In this document: in pieces, positions 12,601 to 24,600 of the stretch | How positions within the stretch are numbered: position 1 is the stretch's first letter | Layout of the letters: every line of letters begins with the position of its first letter | DNA from: Capra hircus | Lineage: Eukaryota > Chordata > Mammalia > Artiodactyla > Bovidae | Direction: 5' to 3' | DNA: 64,000 bases | NCBI RefSeq assembly: GCF_001704415.2 | Contig: NC_030824.1 | Span: forward strand, 30,685,022 to 30,749,021 | Program-made: the position numbers and the translations under genes | Notes under the pieces: generated by a model | Database searches by the model: none | The model's input: only the letters and a program-made list of their open reading frames with translations | What the model was told of the DNA's origin: nothing

Positions 12601-15600
12601 CTCAAACTCATGTCCATCAAATCGGTGATACCATCCAGCCATCTCATCCTCTGTCATCCCCTTCTCCTCCTGCCATCAATCCCTCCCAACATCAGAGTCT
12701 TTTCCAATGAGTCAACTCTTTGCATGAGGTGGCCAAAGTTTCAGCTTTAGCATCAGTCCGTCCAATGAACACCCAGCACTGATCTCCTTTGAAATGGACT
12801 GGTTGAATCTTCTTGCAATCCAAGGAACTCTCAAGAGCCTTCTCCAACACCACAGTTCAAAAGCATCAATTCTTCAGCGCTCAGCTTTCTTCACAGTCCA
12901 ACTCTCACATCCATACATGACCACTGGAAAAACCATAGCCTTGACTAGATGCACCTTTTTTAGCAAAGTAATGTCTCTGATTTTCAATATGCTATCTAGG
13001 TTGGGCATAACTTTTCTTCCAAGGAGGAAGCATCTTTTAATTTCATGGCTGCAATCACCATCTGCAGTGATTTTGGAGCCCCCCAAAATAAAGTCTGACA
13101 CTGTTTCCACTGTTTCCCCATCTATTTCCCATGAAGTGATGGGACCAGATGCTATGATCTTAGTTTTCTGAATATTGAGATTTAAGCCAACTTTTTCACT
13201 CTCCTCTTTCACTTTCATCAAGAGGCTTTTTCATTCCTCTTCACTTTCTGCCATAAGGGTGGTGTCATCTGCATATCTGAGGTTATTGATATTTCTCCCG
13301 GCAATCTTGATTTCAGCTTGTGCTTCTTCCAGCCCTGCGTTTCTCATGATGTACTCTGCATATAAGTTAAATAAGCAGGGTGACAATATACAGCCTTGAC
13401 GTACTCCTTTCCCTATTTGGAAGCAGTCTGTTGTTCCATGTCCAGTTCTAACTGTTGCTTCCTGACCTGCATATAGGTTTCTTAAGAGGCAGGTCAGGTG
13501 GTCTGGTATTCCCATCTCTTTCAGAATTTTCCACAGTTTCTTGTGATCCACACAGTCAAAGGCTTTGGCATAGTCAATAAGGGAGAAATAGATGTTTTTC
13601 TGGAACTCTCTTGCTTTTTCGATGTGCAAGGTCAATTTGCTAACACCAGAGGTGGTCAAGGAAAGGACAGCATTTATTCCAAGTATCAAGCAAGGAGAAC
13701 AGACACTTCAAGTTCAAAAGACCCTAACTCCCTGATGTCTTTCAAGGGAGGGTTTTTAAAGGCAAGTTGAGGGATAATATTGCAAGGTGCATGATCAACT
13801 GAGGTTCAGTTCTCTGATTGGTCGATAGTGAAGACGCAAGGTGGTGTTTCATGAATCTCAATCGTCAACTTTCTGGTTCCTGTCAGTCTAGCATCTACAT
13901 GCTGGTGGTCAGCAGTTAACTTCCTCCACCTGGTGGGGGAGACTATCTGCAAAACAACTCAGGGACATGGCTCAGGATGTTATCTACAGCCCTTGAGGAG
14001 GAAATTAACATCCTTGACTTTGTTTTATGGCTAACAGTCTTGCTTGACTATTTTCCTTTGTTTCTGCATTTTCTCACTTCTCTGATTAAATTTGTTCCTT
14101 GGAATTCAAGAAAGAGGATAAAACTTTTCTAGAAACAAGAGGCAAGTCAGGAGACACAGGGTCCTGCTCAATTTTAAAGAAATATCTAAAGAGATAATGA
14201 CCAAGAATTTTCTAAAATAACATAATGAACCCAAAAAAATCTAAGAACCTCAGAGAAAAAAAACAAACAGAAGTAGAAAGGAAAAAACTTGATAAATGAT
14301 AATCAAGCTGCTGAAAACCAAAGATAAAGGAAAAGAGCTTGTGGCAACCAGAGAAAAAAGGGACATTATAATACATGCTGCTAAACGAAGATAAGAAATG
14401 TAGCAGTGATTTTTTTTAAAAGCTGGAGGGGTTGTGTTAACAGTGGAGAAAAAGAGCCTTTTGAACAAAGACTATCACAAAGATAAAGAGAGGTATCACA
14501 TAATGATAAAGGGCTCAATTCAGGAAGAGGACACAATAACTTAAAAAGGAAGGCAGTTTCAAAATGAATAAAGTGAAACCATAAAACTACTAAGAAAAAT
14601 AGCTACGTGTCAAAAGATGTCATTTAAAACTAAGAAATCTACCAGTATGATATTTTATATTCCTAAGATGAACATTAATAAACAGTATATAACTGATCGA
14701 AATCCTACGGTGAGAGACAGATGGAAAGAAAGTCAGGAAGAATTTCATCATTCCTAATAATAGGAATTGTTAAGTACTAGTGTTACTCTCTAAGAAAAAG
14801 AAGATAGAGTATATTGGATAAAGTTATAAAGGTAACCAGTAGAATATACAAAGCTTTTTAAATATTGGAAGAAATTTAAGCCATTTGTTCAAGGGTTTTT
14901 TTAGTCTATGAAAACAATATAGGGAGGCTACTGGCAACAGGCTTGAGTCTGGTTTGCATTTCCTCACTGCCTCCTCTGGAGGACAGCGAGACCAAAGAAA
15001 GAGAAGCCTGCAGGGGATGGGAAGGAAGAGAGGGCCTGTTCCTAAGCAGGTGAAAGTGGAGGCAGCCAGTGGGCCTTCCCCTTTCAACTCTTGACAGACC
15101 CTGTGGCCTCTTTGAAAGTTTAATCTCGCCCATCAAGTCTGAGACTTTTTTCAAGGAATTCCAGGAGCAGAAGCCGCTTCTCATCCAGAGAGATGACCTT
15201 GAACTTCCTGTTCACGCCCTCAGATCTGAAGAGTACTATGGAGGATTCAAAAATGTCTACAGGTGTGTCCATGGGAAGAAGAAGGTTTTAAATCTAGAGG
15301 CCAAAGTGCACTTTCTTCAGCTGAGAAAAGACTTTGATCAGAAAAGTGCAACAGTTCATTTCACTACCCTCTGAGAATTACGGATGAACTCTGGAAGTTC
15401 TAGGAGAAGCTGGAGTGCTACTTGGGCTCGAATGTGTACATAACCCCTGTGGGAGATCCGGGCCTGCCGGCCCACTAAGATGATGTCGAGGTTTTCATCC
15501 TGCAGCTGGAGGGAAAGAAACACTGGCGCCTGTACCAACTCATGGTACCGCTCCCCACCCCAACCCTCCCGCCGCCTCGCGGGCACCTGAGTGAATGAAA

Positions 15601-18600
15601 ACGTGGAGCGCGAGGACAGGAGTTCACGCTGAAGCCGGCAGATCTGCGCTTTCGCAGAGGGACCATCCAGCAGGCGGACACTCCGGAGGGGCTGGCCCAC
15701 TCCACGCATGTGAGCATCCACACCCCCGGAGCAGTTCGTGGGGAGATTTCCTTTTGGACACCATTTGGGGGCTCGTGTTTGATGCCACAAAGGCAGACGT
15801 GGAGCTCCGGGCTGGCATCCGCCGGCGGCTGCTCCCGCAGGTGGAAACCACAGCGGTTGCAACAAAAGATAAGGTGGTTTTCAGAGGATACTTGCAGACC
15901 ATCTAGAGGGCATCAAAGAACTGCCTTCAGCAGACATGAGGAAGGATGTTACCATGAATGGATTCCCTCCTTACTATATGCGAAGTTCGGCAGAGCTTTT
16001 CAACACCAGGTGGACAGTTACCAGGGTTGGACAACACAGTGAGACTGCAATTTAGAGACCACATTGTCCTGACCGTAGGGCCGGATCAAGATCCATCTGA
16101 CGAAACTGGAGAAAAGATGGTTTACTCTATCATTCCTGAAAGAATAGGTGGGAGACACACATGATGGGAAATGAGGAAACAGTCTCATGGGCTTGCTTTC
16201 CTTTATCACATATGGTTGCACTGAAGCAAATTTGGAACAGTTCAGCTAGTTCTGTCAAGGGTAGCTTACTACAGATGAAAGCAAAAGCAAAACCTAGTAT
16301 TATCCTTCTGCACAGAATGTTTAATCCAAGCAGTCTGTTCCTTTCACTGCTTTTTAATATTAGACGCTTGATTCTGCCAAGATTTGTGTGCTAAGGAGCC
16401 CTTGCTGCTTTGAGCCAAGGACAGGATGAGTGTAACTTTTCTTCCCTGTGTATCTAATAAGATGAGATGTACCTTTTACAGGTGATCAGTTGGCCGTATG
16501 TACTAACAGGTACATAAAAGAAAGAACAGCAAATTACTAAATGTCCCAGAAGGTGACAAAAACCATACTTCAACAAGTTTATTTAATCCAGTGTGGTAGA
16601 AAACACACAGCTCCAATAATTGTATTATTTAAAGTAAATATATATATATATAATAATATTTTTAAATAGCAGGCGAAGGTCAGATATATTAGCCTTGTCA
16701 ATCAGCATAAGTGGGCCTAAAATTACCTACTAAAAAGAAAGAAAGATTTTCAGATTGGCTTGAGAAGCAAAACCTAACAACACTATTTACCAAAAAAAAA
16801 TGCAACTGTAACTAAGTGATTAAGAAAGATTAAAAATAAAAGACTGTTCCAAAGTATGCCATGTAAATTGCAAACCAAAAGAAAAACAGACTTTTTTTTT
16901 TTATCTAAATAGTAGAATTCTGGCCAATTTAGATTAAGCAGTACAAAGAAGGACATATAAATGCTGTAGTGTGGGACTTCGCTGATGGTCCAGGGGTTAA
17001 GAATCTCAATTCAGGGGACTTGGGTTTGGTCCCTGATCAGGGAACTAAGATCCCACATGCTGTGGAACAACTAAGTCTGCACACCTCAGCCAGAGAGTCT
17101 GTGCACTTCAAGGGAAGATCTCGTATGATGCAATGAAGATCACACGTGCCACAACTAAGATCCTACACAGCCAAAAGAATAACTAACTTTTAAAATAACA
17201 AAAAATAAATGCAGTTTCCAATATAAGATATTATATTAGGAGTATATATGCACCGAATAGATGCATCTAACCGCCAAAACAAAAGAAAAATAAACATATA
17301 TAATTGGTAAGAGATAAGAATCAGCCTCTTTCATTCTGTGAAAGATCAAGTAAAACCAAAAAACAATAGGCAGAACTAAATCACATTGTTAATGAGTTAA
17401 CTCTGATTGGCACAAAGCAAACTGCCCTGATTTGTTTGGGGTGGCAGTGTACCCAGCTGAAATATTACTTTCCCAGACTTTCCTGCTCCAGACAGAGTCA
17501 CATGACTAGGCTCTAACTTATGAGGGGGAAGAATTATCAGGTGGAACTTCTGGGAAATCCCCTTATAGAGAAACAGGCAGACCCTTCCTTTCTTTTCTTA
17601 TCCAGAAAAGATGGATATGATGGCTCGAGCTTTAGAATCTTCTTGGACTATGAAGACAAGGGCATATGAACAGTGAATATGAAAGATGTTAGGTTTCTAA
17701 CAACTTGGTAAAATTACCAATCTTGCCTTGGACTACATAATCCTAGGATTTAAAAAAAAACAAAAAAACCCTTGTGATGTTATGCTATCATAGATGGTTC
17801 TCTGTTCTACGTGCATGCCTTCGAGAGTGCTTTTTCAGTCACTAAGTTGTATCCAAATCTTTGTAATCTCATGGGCTTCTCTGTCCATAGCATTTTCCAG
17901 GCAAGAATACTGGTTGGGAAGGGTTACCATTTCCTTCTCCAGGGGATCTTCCCAACCCAGGGAATCTAACCTAACCTAATCTAATGTAATCTAATCTACC
18001 TCTTAATCTAATCTAATCTAATCTCCTGTGTCTCCTCCATTGGCAGGCAGGTTCTTTACCACTGAGCCACCTGGGAAGCCCTCTGTTCTATGTAGCTGCA
18101 CTTAATCCTAATTGATATAAACTTGAAAGTGAAAAATAAGGCTGAAAAACATTCACCAAAATTGACCATATATTTTAAGACATGTCCAGTTGCTCAGTCA
18201 TGTCCAACTCTTTGTGACCCCATGGACTGCAACAGGCTAAGGCTCCCCTTTCCTTCACTATCTCCTGGAGTTTGCAAATTCACAAACCAAACTCAGAAAA
18301 TATAGGATTAGCCTAAAACAAGAGGAGGGTCATCACACAATGGGTGTAGGAGACCAGGTGCCCAGTCAGGTAAATTACAGATGTTGGGCAGAAAGGCAAA
18401 GGCTTTTCCTGCCTTCATTGCCTAGATTTTCTCTGTGAAAGAAAAGCCAGAAGTGTTTAAAAGGCAGGGAAGGAAGTAGAGGTAGAGGAGATCTGCATGT
18501 TTACAGTGCCACTAGGGGATGAGAGAGGGAGCTGAGCAGGAAAGATTATTTTTGTTTTCTGTTATTGTACTTCAGGCCCAAGAACCAAATTTTCATTTTC

Positions 18601-21600
18601 AACTAGGAAAAAATACAGTGGTTAGATTCAGAAGCTCATTAAGCTGAAAAAGTGATCCAGGAATTAAGTAAGCAAAACACCCCCTCAAGTCGCTTAGAGC
18701 TTGGGGCCCTGGCACAAGCAGCAAATTTGTATACCTGATCCCTGAATGTCAAGAATAAATACCTCTAATTTTAGGAAGAAAGCCAAAGCAAATTCACAAA
18801 TAAAGATTGAAATAAACTCAACATTGGATGTACCAATTTGATCAAAATTCCCTAGTTTATACATCTTACAAATTAGTAAATTAATATGAATATTAAATGA
18901 AATATTTTTGCTATTTTAATAGAAAAAAATTACAAGTGTAGCTAACAAGAAAAGAACATCAACTCTCCTAAAGATATTTTGTGAGGTTCAGGAGAGAGTC
19001 ACCCCCTTGGTGGTAGACTCATGGTAATAGCAACAGAAACAAGAAAAAGAAATGAACAGTTTTTGTCACTGACAGCCTATGTAACGGAAAGCCAAAGGCC
19101 TTGGCCAAACCTAATGACCCAATATATGTGTTTCATTTCCAACTTAATAAAATAATAGAATTTGTCTTTAAAATGGTAATCTAGGATCCAAATTTAAGAT
19201 TTTAATAAAATATTCCATATAATACAGAAATCCTGTCTATAGAATTTTTATGGTATGTTATGGTCTATGCCCTTGCTAAATCACTACAGTAATAAAAAGC
19301 TTAGTCTCTGTACACCATGGGCTGTGAGCTTAAATTTGAAATGTTTTGTGTCCTTCAACCAGTAAATCTGATTTTGCAACCTAATGCCAAAGAGAAAAAC
19401 CCTATGCCTGACTTCAAATATATCTCTCTGACTTGCTCTTCTCTGTGATAAATACACACTTTCGTCCCATTGACTTGATTTCTAGAACCCTTCCATGCTG
19501 GCCTTCTAGATTTTTCAGATAGACTTTGATTTGTCTGCATCCATTTTTACTGCAGTGTCAAAATAAAACACTATCCCAGATACAGCCTCGCCAGCAGAAT
19601 AAAGGCACGTCTATTAATGCTCATGATTTTAGTAGCTGTGTCACACTTCAGTTCATGTATTTTAGTCCCAATTGTTCCTGAATGGCTCTACATGGTATGG
19701 TGATCAGTCAACAAAGTGTTGGGGTAAAATAAAATAGATGTAAGAGCCAGCATCTATTTCTGAAAGTGTATTCCTGAGCTCAGCTTACTCTGTTCCACAA
19801 ACTTCCACCATAAGCCTAATGATAGCTAAAAGACAATAGAAGAATACCTTCATGATAACTCTGAAGTAGAGATAATAAAACATCAACTATTTGACAAGTT
19901 TTGATGTTCAGACCAGATTCCTGTTGGTAACCTAGTATCACACAGCAAGGGAGCTCAAATCAGGTCTGCACACAGCATCCTGAATTGGGAGTGGACAGCC
20001 AAGGGCAGCTGTGGGTCTCCCTCTGCACTGGCCCATGTGGCCATACACTAAAGCAAGAAAGGGTGTTCTCAGTGGTAAAAGGCTATTGAGAATTTTTTCT
20101 GGGGAGTGTTTAGGCAGAGGAAGTAGAGGTTAAACTTTATTTTGGCAGTGGCAACTTCTGCAACAATAGTACGATCTTCTGAGCAAATAGAGGCCGCAAC
20201 ACTTAGAGTGGCCATGGATCTCTGGACAGATGTTTAATATGGATCACCATTTGATATCTGTTGATATAGTTGGTGGGGCTTCCCTGGTGGCTCAGTGGTA
20301 AAGAATCCGCCTGCAATGCAGGGGCTGCAGGAGACACAGATTCGATCCCTGGGTCGGGAAGATCCCCTGGAGGAGAGCATGGCAACCCACTTCAGTATTG
20401 TTGCCTGGAGAATCCTATGAATAGAGGAGCCTGGCAGATACAGTCCATAGGGTCACAAAGAGTCAGACATGCCTGAAGTGACAGCACACATGCATGTCGT
20501 TGGAAGTGTCTCATGTGATTTTTTTTCATTCTCTTCACATTAGTTGGGATAACATATGTATCCGTATGAATACCTGATACAAATGCCACTCAAAGCATTT
20601 TTACTATTAACACAGAAAAAAGAAACTTTATATATAAATATATCATTTCAGCTATTAGGTAGGTGGCTACACTTACAATATATGAGATTTATATGAAATA
20701 AACAGTATATGGGGGAAAAGATATTTTATGAGAAAATTTAAATAATTCTTAACCAGTTGATTTCTGTCTGTGATTAAAATTTAGCTTTGTCACTTTTATT
20801 TTTATATTTCAGGGATTTTGAAGGCAACCATATCCATAATTTAAGAAATTTGACTTTTATTTCCTGCAGTAATTTAACTGTTTTGTAAGTAATGTTTTGT
20901 CCTTTTAAAGCAATGTTTTATCTCTTTTCAAACAAAATGAATCATTTATGTGAACAGGCTCTGGCATACACATACATAGTAATTATAGCAAATGTTCCCT
21001 CTCAGTTTGAAGTTTTTTGAAATGAAAGCACATTGGCAAAATTACTGAAGTTCAAAGCAAGCATAACCACAGATTCACAACATGAATCATCACAGTGGTA
21101 CTATCTTACATGAGACCTATTTTTCTCAAACTTAAGTAATACCCAATTTAGTGGGAAAAAATTCTCATAAACCACCTAGAATCTGTCCTTGAATGGCAGT
21201 TTGAGAAATACCAAGATCAAGTCTTACTCTATGAGAATTATTACTGCAAAGGTTGTGGGAAAAAAATAATTATAATTTTTTTCAAAAGCTGCCGAATGTT
21301 CACATATGTGAGGATATGACTGTGACACCCACCAGGATAAACTTTAGGATGTTACCGAACATAATTTCTCCTATGCCACTCTGTCTTATTTTAAATCTAT
21401 ATTGCTAGCTCATAACACCAGATCAGTGCAGAAATGAACTGTCAGGCCTTACAGTCTGATTCAGCATCACAAATCAGAGATCTTCTGAGTTGGTCCAGCT
21501 TAGAGTAGACATATTCCGGCACCTCCACTTTAAATCACAGCAACTGCCCAATGTGCATGAGCACTATTGTGGTGCTGGGGCCGGGGGTATATTCTGTTAG

Positions 21601-24600
21601 ACAGACAGGCCACAAAGACTGAACAGGCGACTCTAAGACAGTTGTGCTGATATTCAGGCTGTATTCTCAAAGGTCGAGATTTTTCACTCTTATCCCTGTG
21701 GAGCTCTTCCCTAAAACACTTTAAAATGTGAACACTATTTTACTTTTATCATCATTAACAGATTTGGGAAATTTAATATTAAAATGAGCTTGGGTGATTT
21801 ATCATACTAGTTCAATGTATCTTGATATGGAAATGCATTAGATATAATTAGCTTTGTTTTTGCAGGTTGTTAATCTCCTCTACAATAACTCACCTGTAAG
21901 TTACCTCCAGAAGCTACAACATCTTTTTTCTTTTTACTTTCAGGGTAATGAGGAAAAACAAAATTAATCACCTTAGTGAAAATACGTTTGCACCTCTCCA
22001 GAAACTAGATGAATTGTAAGTTTGATTACACATATATTTTGTAAGTTTGATTACACATATGGCACTACTTCTGTATACCCTGACCCACAGGTATTTCAGG
22101 AATTATGAAAGCTTAACAAATATGTGTTAAAGGAAACTATAAAATAAATATTTGAGGAAAGTGAAGTAAAGGAAACAGCTGTGGAGGCGAATAAAGCCAG
22201 GGGAAATTAATAAATTACATCCTACATCACTTCAACCCACTGCTAGAGACGGATAGCAAATTTATCTTTAAATTTTCTAGAGAGTGAGGATTCAGAGATC
22301 AGGAGATAAAAAGACATCACTTTACTGGTTCTGAAACCAAAGGATAATCTTGGATCTGTAAGATTAGACACTGCCATGGATAACAACATCCAAACCTGTA
22401 ATAAAGGTCAAGAGAGCAGCTTGAGACAGCTATTTATAACGTCCCATTTTAAGATCAATGACACTGTTCCAAAGGACAGTAAAGCAAGTCTCTGATCAAT
22501 CAAAGCCTTGCGGTCAAGCCACAGAGTAGGTGATTCTCCAAATAAAATATACGCAAGACAATGGAGGAAGCCCATGCTCTTCAGACAGTTTTTATTTCTT
22601 TTTTTTATGGCTTCATTTCTACAATTGGAGTTTTGTTAAAGTCTGGGCTAGCCACTAGTTTGATTTTGTGTTTTCTGAAAAGAATCTGGAGTGTGAACAG
22701 AACTACATGTTTTGACAATTAGCTGGGCAGAACTTGGATTTACTAAAACTTTTCCATAAAAAAATTAAAGAATGTAACTAAAATGTTGCTCAGGACACCT
22801 TGCTGCTGCTAAGTCGCTTCAGCCGTGTCCGACTCTGTGCGACCCCATAGACGGCAGCCCACCAGGCTCCACCGTCCCTGGGATTCTCCAGGCAAGAACG
22901 CTGGAGTGGGTTACCATTTCCTTCTCCAATGCATGAAAGTGAAGTTGCTCAGTCCTGGAGTGGGTTGCTACTCCCATCTCCAGGGAATCTTCAGGACAGA
23001 GCGATCAAACCCATGTCTTATGAATTGCAGGCAGATTCTTTACCATCTGAGTCACCAGGGAAGACCCTTAAATGGATGGGTCTGGACCTAAAATGAGTGA
23101 CTCTCCATTTGAAAGAAGGTTGGACTGCATTCAGTGCCCCTCCTTGCTTGATCCCACCGACAGAATTAATGAGGGCAAAATTAACAACAGTCAGATCCAA
23201 TTCTCAGAGTTTAAACAGTTCTGGTGAGACTTCCCTGGTGGTCCAGTGGTTAAGACTTGGAGCCTCCACTGCAGGGGGTATGAGTTCCATCCCTAGTCAA
23301 GAACTAAGATCCCACATGCCCCACTGTGTAACCAAAAATAATTTTTTTAATTTAAATAGTGGCAGAAACTTTGCTACACGCTTGATTTATTATTACTTGT
23401 GCTTTTTAAGTTTTCTTTTAATAAGATTTATGTATTTGTTGACCGTGGTGGGTCTTCATCACTCCCTGGGCTTTCTCAAGTTGTAGCAAGTGGGGCCTGC
23501 TCTCTAGCTATGGTATTCGGGCTTCTCATCAATGCAGCTTCTCTTGTGGAGCACTGGCTCTAGGCATGTGTGCTTCAGAAATTGCGGCCCTTGGGCTCTA
23601 GAGCACAGGCTTCAGGAGCTGTGGTGCACAAGTTTAGCTGCTCCAAGGCATCTTCCTGGACCAGGGATCAAACTTCTGTCCCCTGCATTGCAAGGCGGGT
23701 TCTTAACCACAGAAACACCAGCAAAGCCCTAATTTGTGCTTTTAAAGCCAACTACTCAAGGTAACAATGTGTTTCCTGAGCCCCATTCAGAAATGGACCT
23801 TAAGTCCAGTTAAGTTTAGACCAACTTTTCTAAAACAAAAACTGAGAAAATGGTCTTTGTTCTTGTCACTTAGGATCTAAGCCAAATGGTCCCCATAACG
23901 TGACTGATGATGAAAGAATTTGTCCGAATTTGCTTTAATAGCCAAAGCCAGCACTCTCACCAGAAATGGCTGAACATGGTAGCTCGAGATTTAATATTCT
24001 AGTGGACTCTTCTACATCTGTTTTTCACATTGCCTTACTAGCATGATCGATATTTTACTTTGCTTCCCATATAAGGAACTGGAATCATCCTGCTCCTTTT
24101 ACTTAAATATGAAAACAGATCTTCAGTCTATTAATTGTCTGCCTGTAGGGATGGAAAGAATAGCTAGTCCAAAACTCAGCTATATGCTGGGAAACCCAGA
24201 TCTTGCACTGAAAGAGCTCACACCCTTCAGAAGAGAATGTAGGGACAGGAAAAGTTTTAATATGACGCTGTAAATGCTATACATGAGAACACCTGACTCT
24301 CCCAGTCATGAAGAAGTGACATGTGAAAAGAATCTTTTTTAAAAAGTATATTTGGCCTTCCCAGGTGGTCCAGTGATTAACAATCCACCTGCCAATGCAG
24401 GGGATACAGGTTCAGTCCCTGGTCCAGGAAGATCCCACATGCAGAGAAGAAATTAAGCCCATTGTCCACAACTACTGAACCAGGGGTCTAGAGCCCATGA
24501 GCCACAACTGCTGAAGCTGGCACACCGAGAGCTCACTCTCTGCAACAAGAGAAGCCGTCGCAATGAGAAGCCCGAGCACTTCTACTAGAGAGTAGCGCCC

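Noticed and set aside
15356..15865. 169-codon minus-strand frame
   Set aside because: Antisense shadow of the GC-rich middle of the RIOX2 retrocopy, whose plus-strand blocks explain the sequence.
17962..18024. CRISPR-like regular repeat
   Set aside because: Pentanucleotide tandem repeat without spacers, inside a SINE of a vertebrate genome.
20276..20350. Possible tRNA gene (A/B-box-like GGTGGCTCAGTGGTAAAG and GATTCGATCCC)
   Set aside because: This is the tRNA-derived head of a Bov-tA SINE. The same head recurs throughout the window with SINE bodies attached, and no cloverleaf-complete gene was found.
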